The notes beneath the pieces are model-generated. The model had not been told where the DNA came from and did not search any database. It saw only the letters and a list, made by a program, of their open reading frames with translations. A stretch of DNA of 64,000 nucleotides, taken from the NCBI GenBank assembly GCA_034331105.1, contig JAXQGB010000014.1, forward strand, positions 62,001 to 126,000, in the 5' to 3' direction. This DNA is from Caenicola sp034331105. Lineage in GTDB: Bacteria; Synergistota; Synergistia; Synergistales; Synergistaceae. Positions 52,682-61,769 of this stretch are shown here, piece after piece (position 1 is the stretch's first letter; each line of letters opens with the position of its first letter). The position numbers were made by a program, and so were the translations under genes.

Positions 52682-53776
52682 CTAATTGGACCACTGCAGA
52701 CCGGAAATTTCCTCTACTCCAAATCCCGGATCTTCCGTCAGTAATATCTTCGGACCGCCGTCAAAGATCGGACCTCCCTTGACCGGATCTGTACTGCATA
52801 GGACCGGCCCGTCCAGATCGACCCTCGTTATGCAGCTGTAGGCAGAAGCCAGATGTACAGCAGCAGCGCAGGATACCTTGCCTTCCAGCATGCAACCTAT
52901 CATTACCTCTGCTCCCATAGCCTGTGAGAGCGCGATTATCTGTCGTGCATTCCTTATTCCCCCGCATTTCATGAGCTTGATGTTGACCATATCCGCTGCA
53001 CGGCGCCTCAGTATCTCCATTGCATCACGCGCCGACCAGCAGCTTTCATCAGCTGCTACAGGCACCGGAGAATTTGCTGTTACATGTGCGAGCCCATCCA
53101 GATCGCCAGCCTTTACAGGCTGTTCAACAAGCTCAAGATCAAAGCCGGCATCCTGCATCCGGTTAAGGATCCTTACCGCCTCATTTGGCTTCCAGCCCTG
53201 ATTGGCGTCTATCCTGATCTTCACTCCGCAGCCGACCGCATCGCGTATTGCCTTCAGACGCAGAAAATCGATCTCGGGATCAATGCCTACTTTTGTTTTT
53301 ATTATCCTGAAACCGTCTTTAAGCGCCCTTCTGGAATCCTCAGCCATTTCCTCCGGACTGTTGACGCTAATTGTGACATCGGTCTCAACCGTTCTTCCGC
53401 TTCCTCCGAAAAGTCTCCATAGAGGCTGTTTCACTGACCTCGCCCATATGTCATGGAGTGCGATGTCGATAGCAGCTTTGGCACTGGTGTTCCTTATCAG
53501 GGAAGCATCTAGGATGTCAAGGCAATGCTCGAGGTCTGACGCGTCAACTCCTGTCATTACAGGCCTTATCATTTCATCAATTGCGCCCTTGATAGATCCG
53601 ACAGTATCTCCTGTCACTTTTCCTGTTGGGGGCGCCGAACCCCAACCTGATATTCCGCAGTCAGTATCTATCCTCACTATCACATCGGTCATTTCATCGA
53701 CTGTCCTGACCGCTGTTTTAAAGGGTACTTTGAGCGGAGTCCTCAGAACTCCGGCCTTTATCGCGGTTATCTTCAT
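52682..53776 (-). CDS. Dipeptide epimerase, enolase superfamily (L-Ala-D/L-Glu type)
   Basis: 364 residues. The muconate-lactonising subgroup layout is clear: Lys pair in IIKTKVG, metal ligands Asp in RIDANQGW, Glu in ELVEQPV and Asp in VAADESCWS, and the second base Lys in INIKLMKCGG. It epimerises the alpha-carbon of dipeptides such as L-Ala-D-Glu from peptidoglycan; exact specificity is unread. The ATG overlaps the stop of an 18-codon leader ORF (ATGA), so translation is coupled. It has its own AGAGGTGAGG site. Confidence 0.88.
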   Translation of the reverse strand: MKITAIKAGVLRTPLKVPFKTAVRTVDEMTDVIVRIDTDCGISGWGSAPPTGKVTGDTVGSIKGAIDEMIRPVMTGVDASDLEHCLDILDASLIRNTSAKAAIDIALHDIWARSVKQPLWRLFGGSGRTVETDVTISVNSPEEMAEDSRRALKDGFRIIKTKVGIDPEIDFLRLKAIRDAVGCGVKIRIDANQGWKPNEAVRILNRMQDAGFDLELVEQPVKAGDLDGLAHVTANSPVPVAADESCWSARDAMEILRRRAADMVNIKLMKCGGIRNARQIIALSQAMGAEVMIGCMLEGKVSCAAAVHLASAYSCITRVDLDGPVLCSTDPVKGGPIFDGGPKILLTEDPGFGVEEISGLQWSN

Positions 53777-53829
53777 AATTCCTCACCTCTTTTCCTGCAT
53801 GGATCTTTTTTAAAAATAGATGCTTCCAT
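53773..53829 (-). CDS. 18-codon leader ORF upstream of the epimerase
   Basis: Reads MEASIFKKDPCRKRGEEL and stops in the TGA that overlaps the epimerase ATG. An ideal AAGGAGG lies seven bases before its start, stronger than that of the epimerase. It may be a translational coupling device, a regulatory leader peptide or a true small protein. No similar gene is known to me; the chance of an arbitrary site this good is small. Confidence 0.55.
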   Translation of the reverse strand: MEASIFKKDPCRKRGEEL

Positions 53830-53915
53830 CAGCGAACCTCCTTGTTCTTTGTCTTTTGAGTATCGGCATCAATATTTCACTTGATCCTTTCTAATGTGCT
53901 GCAGCAGACAGAAAC

Positions 53916-53959
53916 AAAAAAGCACCTTTCGGCATCTGAAAACAGATGTCAAAAGGTGC
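53916..53959 (-). terminator. Terminator after the DUF3870 gene
   Basis: A 16-17-bp imperfect stem (GCACCTTTTGACATCTG / CAGATGCCGAAAGGTGC) with a short loop is followed by TTTTTTG on the minus strand. It separates the DUF3870 gene from the epimerase operon. Confidence 0.85.
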
Positions 53960-54015
53960 TGGATCTTCTCCCCATCGCTATAAACGCATAGCTTACAGGC
54001 GGGTGGACAAGGCAG

Positions 54016-54348
54016 CTATTCCGTTATTATTATTCCTTTATTCCACGATCTGTACTTTTTCACCGCATCTTTGTATGCGACCTGGATCGCTTTCTGGGAC
54101 GAACCCAGATAAGTGTGATCTATTTTTTCTATTATCTTAGGATCCACCTCGGTAAGTGACCTGCCAAGAAAAATATCTTTTATGAACTTATTCGTCAGCT
54201 CCAGTACTACTGACGCTTCGAGGTCCAATATCTCACCTGACTCACCGTCTGCAATGAACGTGATGAAAAATTGTGAAAACTGGTGTGTTATCGGGTTTCC
54301 CATCTGAGATTTTGCATTTCCGATAATACATAGCTTCTCCCGTTCCAT
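54016..54348 (-). CDS. DUF3870 family protein
   Basis: 110 residues without a signal or membrane helix. NAKSQMGNPITHQFSQFFITFIADGESGEILDLEAS and the Thr/Ser-rich end are typical of DUF3870, a family in amino-acid-fermenting anaerobes without assigned function. Single gene with a strong terminator. Confidence 0.7.
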   Translation of the reverse strand: MEREKLCIIGNAKSQMGNPITHQFSQFFITFIADGESGEILDLEASVVLELTNKFIKDIFLGRSLTEVDPKIIEKIDHTYLGSSQKAIQVAYKDAVKKYRSWNKGIIITE

Positions 54349-54430
54349 AATTCCACCCCTAACGGCTGCTCATAATTATATATTTAAGATCTGAGACAAG
54401 CAATACGGCAGTTCAAATTTATCCGATAAT

Positions 54431-55768
54431 TTATTCAGATATTTCGCAGTTCTCAGAAATATCTTCCTCACCGGCCTGAAGCGGGATGCCTTCGACTGTC
54501 CTTAATGTCTTTTTGATCGCCCTGGTCCTGACTTCGGCGTTCTCGAGCTCTTTTCCGGCCTGTTCTATCTTCTGCCTTGTCTTTTCGAGAACTGAACCAA
54601 ACTTATCAAATTCTGTCTTGACCTTTCCAAGAAGGATCCAAACCTCGCTTGAACGCTTTTCTATGGCAAGGGTGCGAAATCCCATCTGGAGGCTGTTGAG
54701 CAGGGCGGCGATCGTAGTAGGCCCTGCAGGGACTACTCTGTATTCTCGCGAAAGGATATCGCAAAGTCCGTCTATCCTCAGTATCTCTGCATAGAGTCCC
54801 TCGACCGGAAGATATAGTATGCCGAAATCTGTTGTGTACGGAGGCTCCAGGTATTTATCCCTTATTGTCCTGGCCTCTTCTATGACACGGTTCTTAAGAG
54901 CTTTCTGGGCATCCGCCAATGCCTGGGCATCTACGCTTTCAGAAGCTGTCACCAGCCTCTGGTAGTCCTCAAGAGGGAACTTCGAGTCTATTGGAAGCCA
55001 GACAGGCAAGGCTGAGTCGTTAGCTCCCGGAAGGGATATAGCAAACTCAACCCTTTCACCGCAGTTGGGTTTCGTTGCAACGTTTTCTGCATACTGGTCC
55101 TTTGTGAGTATTTGTTCAAGAAGGGCACGGAGCTGGGTCTCTCCCCAGGTACCCCTGACCTTTACGTTGGACAGGACTTTCTTAAGGTCTCCCACATCGG
55201 ATGTAAGGGCTTTCATCTCCCCAAGTCCCTTATGGACAAGCTCCAGCCTCTCGGATACCGTTGAGAAAGCTTCTCCGAGTCTTTTTTCAAGGGTCGAGTG
55301 GAGCTGCTCATCGACTGTGGCTCGCATCTTTTCAAGCTTTTCCTCGTTGTTTTTATGGATCTCCTGAAGTTTAGCCTCGACTGTGCCTCTTATAGCCTCC
55401 AGCTTTTCCTCGTTCAGGCGGCTGATGTTCGTAAGCTGCTGTGAAAAAGCTTCAAGGCTTTCCCTTTGCAAGTCGCCAATCTCTTTGATCCTCATAGACT
55501 GAGCTTCCCCAAAAGAGGCAAGGCCTCTGGACTGCTCGTCGCGTCCCGCCCTGGCTTCATCCCTCTGTTCTTTTCTCATAGAGACAAATTCAGAGTTGAT
55601 GTCGCGTTCAGTATCCTCAAGCTTTCCCTCGATATTTTGCAGCCTCACAAGAAGCTCCCTTGAGACCTGCTCCATCGCAGAGCTGTTTTCCTTCAGTCTT
55701 GCCACCGACGCAATAATATACGCGGCAACAAGAAGAGCCGCGACAGCGATGCCTATAAGCAAATGCAT
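54431..55768 (-). CDS. rmuC: RmuC domain protein
   Basis: About 445 residues. One N-terminal membrane helix (LLIGIAVAALLVAAYIIAS), a long coiled coil (about 25-180) and an RmuC nuclease-like domain (VRGTWGETQLRALLEQIL, then LPVWLPIDSKFPLEDYQ, and LYLPVEGLYAEIL). RmuC restrains recombination at short inverted repeats. The ATG at 55768 follows GGAGAGG at ten bases. Confidence 0.88.
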   Translation of the reverse strand: MHLLIGIAVAALLVAAYIIASVARLKENSSAMEQVSRELLVRLQNIEGKLEDTERDINSEFVSMRKEQRDEARAGRDEQSRGLASFGEAQSMRIKEIGDLQRESLEAFSQQLTNISRLNEEKLEAIRGTVEAKLQEIHKNNEEKLEKMRATVDEQLHSTLEKRLGEAFSTVSERLELVHKGLGEMKALTSDVGDLKKVLSNVKVRGTWGETQLRALLEQILTKDQYAENVATKPNCGERVEFAISLPGANDSALPVWLPIDSKFPLEDYQRLVTASESVDAQALADAQKALKNRVIEEARTIRDKYLEPPYTTDFGILYLPVEGLYAEILRIDGLCDILSREYRVVPAGPTTIAALLNSLQMGFRTLAIEKRSSEVWILLGKVKTEFDKFGSVLEKTRQKIEQAGKELENAEVRTRAIKKTLRTVEGIPLQAGEEDISENCEISE

Positions 55769-55850
55769 TATGCCTGCACCTCTCCTTCCTTTCAAAACAC
55801 TATTATAAGCTAAAAGAGAAAGTACTTGAAAAAGAAAAACTTAAAATGTA

Positions 55851-55877
55851 AAACCCCCGGACCTACAGGTCCGGGGG
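55851..55877 (-). terminator. Terminator after the first Synergist-CTERM gene
   Basis: A perfect 10-bp stem (CCCCCGGACC / GGTCCGGGGG) with a four-base loop is followed by TTTTACATTTT on the minus strand. Confidence 0.8.
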
Positions 55878-55913
55878 CAATTTTGTTAATGGTCAGACAT
55901 CAGCCGGTTATGG

Positions 55914-56876
55914 CTATTTCTTCCTGTAAAGGATGACAGGAAGCCCAAGAAGAGCAAGCATCAGCGTAAGACCCGTGCTGCATCCGCCTCCTGATGATCC
56001 TGACGGTGTGGGCTCAGGCACTACTTCGCTGCCCAGGCTCACAGGGTCTCTCAGTTCGTTGTTCTTATTGCCGTCAAATATGAACAACACGCCCGTCACA
56101 TCATATTCGCCGTATTCGCTTACAACGAAATTCTTGTTAATGACAAACGGCTGTCCGTCTTCCGGGGCTTCATCCAACAATATATACCTGATTGCAACAG
56201 TCAGGGTCTCCGCCACATCATCGACCTCGAATTCTATGAAACTCGGCATGGAATCCGGGTATTCTGCTTTTACAAATTCTACGATATCCTTGGGGTCTAT
56301 CGCCGGATCCGCTCCGTCAAATATTTTAAAATAGGTGAATTCGTCAAAAAACATTCTCTGTGCTTCAATTGGGTCTGCTGCAAAGAGCGCATTGGCCTCA
56401 GACAGCGGCACGCCCTGTTCAACCAAAAATTCCTTCGAAAGGGTCATTTCAAGCGTAGCTACTGTCGCAGCAGTCTTGTTTTCTGAAATAACTCCAAGGT
56501 ACAGTCCGAGATGGTAACCAACCGCTCCCAGGAAGGTATCAAAATCCACAGCAGCTTCGGCTGCATCTTCAGCCCAGTTGGCACCTGAAGCATCAAGATC
56601 AATATCTCCATAAATATACGGGGTCCCACCTCTAACAAACTGCAATTCTTTGCCTATAGTTTCATGCAGGTCATAAATATCCCCGGTTATCTCCCCAAAA
56701 TTAAGATCAATTCCGATCCCATCAGGTAAGACCGCGGTCGCGAGTTCGTCTTCAACAGCCTGGTTCACCAATACCATATTATCTTCTGTATAGATGGCAG
56801 CAGCTTCTGCTGAAGAAGGGCTTCCTAAAATAAACAACAATAGAAAAATTACAAAAAAACACTTAACTTTTTTCAT
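55914..56876 (-). CDS. Secreted protein with Synergist-CTERM sorting signal (paralogue A)
   Basis: About 320 residues: signal peptide (CFFVIFLLLFILGSPSSAEA), a soluble acidic domain of about 250 residues, a Pro/Ser/Gly linker, then the C-terminal sorting signal GSSGGGCSTG, a hydrophobic helix and YRKK. The linker-Gly-Cys-helix-basic layout resembles GlyGly-CTERM and the Synergist-CTERM type, in which the Cys is thought to be modified after cleavage of the tail. The body is homologous to the next gene: shared FDTFLGA, MTLSKEFLV, GADPAIDP.DIVEFVK. No known catalytic domain. The ATG at 56876 follows GGGGAG. Confidence 0.75.
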   Translation of the reverse strand: MKKVKCFFVIFLLLFILGSPSSAEAAAIYTEDNMVLVNQAVEDELATAVLPDGIGIDLNFGEITGDIYDLHETIGKELQFVRGGTPYIYGDIDLDASGANWAEDAAEAAVDFDTFLGAVGYHLGLYLGVISENKTAATVATLEMTLSKEFLVEQGVPLSEANALFAADPIEAQRMFFDEFTYFKIFDGADPAIDPKDIVEFVKAEYPDSMPSFIEFEVDDVAETLTVAIRYILLDEAPEDGQPFVINKNFVVSEYGEYDVTGVLFIFDGNKNNELRDPVSLGSEVVPEPTPSGSSGGGCSTGLTLMLALLGLPVILYRKK

Positions 56877-57089
56877 CAATGATCTCCCCTTTGTCAGAGT
56901 CTTACGAACCTATTGTGATTTTAACATGATAAATCGTTTTTGCGATCACAACTCAATAGGTATTTCTTCGTATTTTTAAATATTTTCAAATATTTTATTA
57001 GTAAATATATGGTAGAAATATTAATATTTTAATACTTACTTAACATTTTACCATTAAGCCTATAGGCGTTTTGATTACTCAAAAGCAAC

Positions 57090-57117
57090 GGCCCCCGGAC
57101 ATATTTACCGGGGGCCG
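57090..57117 (-). terminator. Terminator after the second Synergist-CTERM gene
   Basis: A perfect 10-bp stem (CGGCCCCCGG / CCGGGGGCCG) is followed by TTGCTTTTG on the minus strand. Confidence 0.75.
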
Positions 57118-57151
57118 CAATATTAAATTATCTTATGATCTATACTTCAGG

Positions 57152-58105
57152 CTATCTTTTTCTGTAAAAAAGAAAGGGAATCCCAAGCAGTACAAGCATC
57201 AGCGGAAGGCCCGTGCTGCATCCGCCTGATGAGCCGGATGGTGTGGGGGTAGGAGCAGGGGCTGTTTCGTCACCAAGGCTGACAGGATCTTTAAGCACTT
57301 TGTCCCTTTTACCGTCATAGATAAAGAGCACTCCTGTTGTCTGCTCCGTGCCGTCAATTATTACAATATTTTTGTCTATCATAAAGGGTTCGCCGTTTGG
57401 TGGGACGTCATCCACCAATATGTACCTTATCCCCACGGTCAGTGTTTCTGCCGCGTTGTCCACATCAAAATAAACAAATTCCGGAAATGTGCTTGTGTAT
57501 TCTGATTTAACGAACTCAACTATGTCCCTGGGATCTATTGCGGGATCCGCTCCTTCAAATATTTTGTAATAGGAAAATTGATCAAAAAAGGATATCTGGG
57601 CATCAACGGGATTCGCCGCAAAGAGTGCGTCAACTTCAGTCTGAGGGACTCCCTGACTGACCAGGAAAGTCTTTGAAAGGGTCATCTTTAGTGTTACCAC
57701 TGTCGCAAGGGTTTTGGGATCTGATTGATCAATGCCAGTCGGCAGATAAAAGCCTGCAGCACCGAGGAAGGTATCAAAATCCATCTCGCTTGACAGGTCC
57801 GCCTCTCCGGCCCATTCCGCTGTTGCGGATCCGGCAGGAAGGCTTGAGAGGTCCATTTGATGGAAAAACCAAATATCTTTGCCCAAAGCAGTTTCAATAC
57901 TGGGCACGTCATTTTCTGTGAACCTTCCAAATTCAAGTTCTACCTGTATTCCGGCAGGGATCGGCGGAGAAGTAAGCATAGCCGCTATCTCTCCGTTCAG
58001 GAAAGCCATATTGTCCGGATCAAGTGTGGGATCTGCTGCAAAAGAGGGACAGGCAAAAGCAAATAGCAATAAAACGACCGTGATAAAAAGCTGCAGCTTT
58101 TTCAT
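57152..58105 (-). CDS. Secreted protein with Synergist-CTERM sorting signal (paralogue B)
   Basis: 317 residues: signal peptide (LFITVVLLLFAFACPSFA), a body homologous to paralogue A over its whole length, and a tail GSSGGCSTG + helix + YRKR. One Gly fewer precedes the Cys than in A. GGGGAGAT lies before the ATG at 58105. Each paralogue has its own terminator, so they are separately transcribed tandem duplicates. Function unknown; an exported binding or adhesive protein is one guess. Confidence 0.75.
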   Translation of the reverse strand: MKKLQLFITVVLLLFAFACPSFAADPTLDPDNMAFLNGEIAAMLTSPPIPAGIQVELEFGRFTENDVPSIETALGKDIWFFHQMDLSSLPAGSATAEWAGEADLSSEMDFDTFLGAAGFYLPTGIDQSDPKTLATVVTLKMTLSKTFLVSQGVPQTEVDALFAANPVDAQISFFDQFSYYKIFEGADPAIDPRDIVEFVKSEYTSTFPEFVYFDVDNAAETLTVGIRYILVDDVPPNGEPFMIDKNIVIIDGTEQTTGVLFIYDGKRDKVLKDPVSLGDETAPAPTPTPSGSSGGCSTGLPLMLVLLGIPFLFYRKR

Positions 58106-58353
58106 AATATATCTCCCCTTTTTATTTTTTATATTTACATGCTGCCTTATGGCGATTTTAGCATGATAGTACTTTTTTGTAATTAGATATTCCATCTTAA
58201 GGCCTGATATTTCATAAGAATTTTTAGGGTATTTTTTCCAATCTTACTTTAGTTATTGTTAATATTTTTATCATACCTTAATATTTTAAGTTATGGTCTT
58301 GACTATCTTTGCTTGCTCCCAGGAGTTACAATATCGTTCAAGAGGTGATGACC

Positions 58354-59964
58354 ATGTCAAAAAGACCTGCCATAAACATACCGCGGCTTATTTCTTCATA
58401 CTATACCGAGCATCCTGATCCGACCGAACGATCTCACAGGGTCTCATTCGGCACATCGGGACACAGGGGATCCTCGACCAGGGGGAGTTTCAACGAAGAC
58501 CACGTAATGGCAATTTCGCAGGCGATCTCCGAGTACAGGAATGCACAGGGTATAAAAGGGCCGCTGTTTATTGGGATGGATACACACGCCCTTTCAGAAC
58601 CTGCCCTAAGGACAAGCGTGGAAGTATTCGCTGCCAATGGTGTCCTTGTGAGGATACAGAGCGGCTTCGGCTACACGCCTACGCCCGTGATCTCCCACGC
58701 CATACTCTCCTGGAACAAAAGTTCCGGGGCTCCGGTCGCTGACGGCGTAGTCATAACCCCGTCACACAACCCCCCGGAAGACGGAGGCTTTAAATACAAC
58801 CCGCCATCAGGAGGCCCTGCAAACACTGACATTACCTCATTGATCGAAAAAAGGGCGAACGAGATACTTGCCGGGGGACTTAAAGATGTGAAACGTATAG
58901 ATTTTAACAAAGCACTTTCCTCTGACAATGTTCTGTCGATAGACTACATCGTTCCCTACATCAAAGCTCTTGAGGAGATTATTGACATCGAGGCTATCCG
59001 CGGCTCAGGGCTGAAGATGGCAGCAGACCCGATGGGAGGCTCCGGAGTGCACTTCTGGGAACCGATAGCTGATATCTGGGGATTGGATATAGATGTGATC
59101 AACAAGGATGTCGACCCGACATTTTCCTTTATGCCGTTTGACCACGACGGCAAAATCCGAATGGACTGCTCTTCCCCATATGCGATGGCAGGTTTAGTCT
59201 CGCTGAAAGACAACTATGACATAGCATTCGGTAATGATCCGGACTATGACCGCCATGGAATAGTAACAAAGGAGGGCCTTATGCCCCCAAACGCATATCT
59301 GGCAGCAGCAATAGAGTATCTTTTTACTCACCGACCGGGCTGGGGCGACAACTGCATGGCAGGTAAGACGCTTGTCTCAAGCTCAATAATCGACAAAGCT
59401 GTGGATTCGATCGGCCGGAAACTCTACGAAGTTCCGGTAGGCTTCAAATGGTTCGTCGACGGTCTGAAGTCAGGAATGCTGGGTTTCGGAGGAGAAGAGA
59501 GCGCCGGAGCAACATTTCTGAAAAAGGATGGAACTGTCTGGACGACTGACAAGGACGGTTTTGTAATGGATCTCCTTGCTGCTGAAATGACTGCAGTAAC
59601 AGAAAAAAACCCGGCCGAACATTACAGAAGGCTGACTGAGAGGTTCGGAGAGTCCTACTACTCCCGCAAGGATGCTCCTGCTTCACATGAAGAAAAAAAC
59701 AAACTGAAAAAACTTTCGCCCGAAAATGTGGCAGCTGACACTCTTGCCGGAGAAGAAATAATCGCAAAGATGACAACTGCTCCGGGAAACGGAGCCCCTA
59801 TCGACGGACTTAAGGTGACAGCTGAAAACGGCTGGTTCGCAGCCAGGCCTTCCGGGACAGAGGAAATATATAAGATCTACGCCGAAAGCCTTATAAGCAG
59901 TGAACACCTTGACGCTATAAACGATGAGGCAAAAGAGATAGTATCAAAAGCCATCTCACAATAA
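58354..59964 (+). CDS. pgm: Phosphoglucomutase, alpha-D-glucose type
   Basis: 536 residues. RVSFGTSGHRGS near the N-terminus, the phosphoserine loop VVITPSHNPPEDGGFKYN, the metal loop DPDYDRHGI, the sugar-binding FGGEESAGATF and the C-terminal RPSGTEEIYKIYAES define the family. Interconverts glucose-1- and glucose-6-phosphate. AGAGGTG lies six bases before the ATG at 58354. Confidence 0.94.
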   Translation: MSKRPAINIPRLISSYYTEHPDPTERSHRVSFGTSGHRGSSTRGSFNEDHVMAISQAISEYRNAQGIKGPLFIGMDTHALSEPALRTSVEVFAANGVLVRIQSGFGYTPTPVISHAILSWNKSSGAPVADGVVITPSHNPPEDGGFKYNPPSGGPANTDITSLIEKRANEILAGGLKDVKRIDFNKALSSDNVLSIDYIVPYIKALEEIIDIEAIRGSGLKMAADPMGGSGVHFWEPIADIWGLDIDVINKDVDPTFSFMPFDHDGKIRMDCSSPYAMAGLVSLKDNYDIAFGNDPDYDRHGIVTKEGLMPPNAYLAAAIEYLFTHRPGWGDNCMAGKTLVSSSIIDKAVDSIGRKLYEVPVGFKWFVDGLKSGMLGFGGEESAGATFLKKDGTVWTTDKDGFVMDLLAAEMTAVTEKNPAEHYRRLTERFGESYYSRKDAPASHEEKNKLKKLSPENVAADTLAGEEIIAKMTTAPGNGAPIDGLKVTAENGWFAARPSGTEEIYKIYAESLISSEHLDAINDEAKEIVSKAISQ

Positions 59965-60030
59965 GTTATTGTCCGAAAAAGATCGAAAATTAATTTAATC
60001 TTTTAAATATTAACTGTTATTCTCAAATAT

Positions 60031-60077
60031 AAAGGGACCCGGCCAGGTTATTGACAGCCTGATGGGGTCCCTTTTTT
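60031..60077 (+). terminator. Terminator of pgm
   Basis: AAAGGGACCC and GGGGTCCCTTTTTT form a stem, extended inward by CAGG/CCTG with an internal mismatch, followed by the T-run. Confidence 0.85.
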
Positions 60078-60114
60078 GAATTATGCAGAGGGCTTAATGC
60101 CTTCTGTTTGTTTA

Positions 60115-61713
60115 TTAGCCAAGAATCGCTTTGAGATCCCCTTCCGCTGTTCCGATCGGCTTGATGCCGAAGTTCTTCACAAGAACATCAAGGACTGCCG
60201 GACCTACAAATGCAGGAAGCGTGGGGCCGAGCCTGATGTTCTTTATTCCAAGGTGGAGCAGTGTGAGAAGGATACATACTGCCTTCTGCTCGTACCATGA
60301 AAGTATGAGTGAGAGAGGAAGTCCGTTTACGTCTGTCTTGAAAACATCGGCGAGCGCTACAGCGATCTTTATTGCAGAGTAGGCATCATTGCACTGTCCG
60401 CAGTCAAGAAGGCGGGGTATGCCTTCAATGTCTCCGAATTCAAGCTTGTTGAAGCGGAACTTGCCGCATGCAAGCGTTAGTATTACAGTATCCTTCGGAG
60501 CCTTTTCGGCAAACTCCGTGTAGTAGTTGCGCCCTGACTTGGCACCGTCGCAGCCTCCGACAAGGAAGAAGTGGCGGATCTTTCCTGCATTGACAAGTTC
60601 TACAACTTTGCCAGCGGCACCAAGGACTGAATTGCGTGCAAATCCTATCATTATCCTCTTCTCAGGGGCATCTTCCGTGAATCCGGGAGCCTCGAGCGCT
60701 GCCTTTATGACGGGAGCGAAATCCCTGTTCTCAACATGTACTGCTCCGGGCCACTGGACAAGTCCGCATGTGAAGATCCTTGCCATGTAGCTCTCCCTGG
60801 GCTTCTGGATGCAGTTGGTAGTCATCAGGATGGCGCCGGGGAACTCGTCAAATTCTTTCTGCTGGTCCTGCCATGCTCCGCCGTAGTTGCCAACGAGATG
60901 GGGGTATTTCTTAAGCTCGGGATATGCATTGCAGGGAAGCATTTCACCATGCGTATAGACGTTGATCTCCTTGCCTTTTGTCTGCTTCAGCAGCTCTTCA
61001 AGATCGCCCAGGTCGTGTCCTGAGACAAGGATCGCCTTGCCCTTAACTGGGGTCACTCTGACCATCGTGGGCTCGGGATGTCCGTATGTGCCGGTATTGG
61101 CTGCATCAAGAAGTTCCATTACCCTGAGGTTGACTTCGCCTATTTTGAGGTTGAGCGCAAGCATCGAATCAATTGTAATATCCTCGTTGAGGAGTTCGGA
61201 CATTGCTTCGAGGAAGAACTTGTTGACTTCCGTGTCCTTCTGGCCAAGTATCCATGCGTGGTCAGCATATGCTGCGACGCCCTTAAGTCCGTACACGGCA
61301 AGCCATTTGAGGCCGCCAAGGTCCGCACCGTATTTGTCGATGTCGGCCTGGGGGGAGTACTCTTGTCCCTCTTCGACCAGTTCTTCGGTGGTAGTTTCTT
61401 CTGATCCGCCGCATCCGCAGCAGCATGAGCATCCGCCGGCAAACTCGTCTGTTGCCTTTCTGGTATTCCTGACAAGGTCTGCGAGAGTCTCGGGATCAAA
61501 GTTTACATTTGTTACTGTTGTAAATAAGTTTTCTATGACCATCCTGGCCACTTCGTCGGAATTATCTCCTGATTCAAGGGCTGCTTCTGAAAGAACCATC
61601 GTTTCATAGAGAAGAAGGTCCTGAAGTGCCGCTGTCTGAGGATCTTTGCCACATACTCCCATTGCTGTGCAGCCTGTTCCTTTTGCTGCCTGTTCACACT
61701 GATAACAAAACAT
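60115..61713 (-). CDS. hcp: Hydroxylamine reductase / hybrid-cluster protein
   Basis: 532 residues from the ATG at 61713 (GGAG ten bases upstream; an in-frame GTG nine bases earlier is less likely). Cys3, Cys6, Cys15 and Cys21 are the N-terminal FeS ligands as in Desulfovibrio Hcp. Hybrid-cluster ligands sit in the C-terminal half (LDCGQCNDAYSAIKIA, GGCDGAKSGRNYY, TLACGKFRFNKLEFG). It reduces hydroxylamine or NO. An extra Cys-rich loop CSCCCGCGG lies near residue 95. Confidence 0.94.
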   Translation of the reverse strand: MFCYQCEQAAKGTGCTAMGVCGKDPQTAALQDLLLYETMVLSEAALESGDNSDEVARMVIENLFTTVTNVNFDPETLADLVRNTRKATDEFAGGCSCCCGCGGSEETTTEELVEEGQEYSPQADIDKYGADLGGLKWLAVYGLKGVAAYADHAWILGQKDTEVNKFFLEAMSELLNEDITIDSMLALNLKIGEVNLRVMELLDAANTGTYGHPEPTMVRVTPVKGKAILVSGHDLGDLEELLKQTKGKEINVYTHGEMLPCNAYPELKKYPHLVGNYGGAWQDQQKEFDEFPGAILMTTNCIQKPRESYMARIFTCGLVQWPGAVHVENRDFAPVIKAALEAPGFTEDAPEKRIMIGFARNSVLGAAGKVVELVNAGKIRHFFLVGGCDGAKSGRNYYTEFAEKAPKDTVILTLACGKFRFNKLEFGDIEGIPRLLDCGQCNDAYSAIKIAVALADVFKTDVNGLPLSLILSWYEQKAVCILLTLLHLGIKNIRLGPTLPAFVGPAVLDVLVKNFGIKPIGTAEGDLKAILG

Positions 61714-61769
61714 CGAAGTCACTCTCCTTAATTATTCTGCCGATATCCCGGCGCTCTAAAATAAATTCC

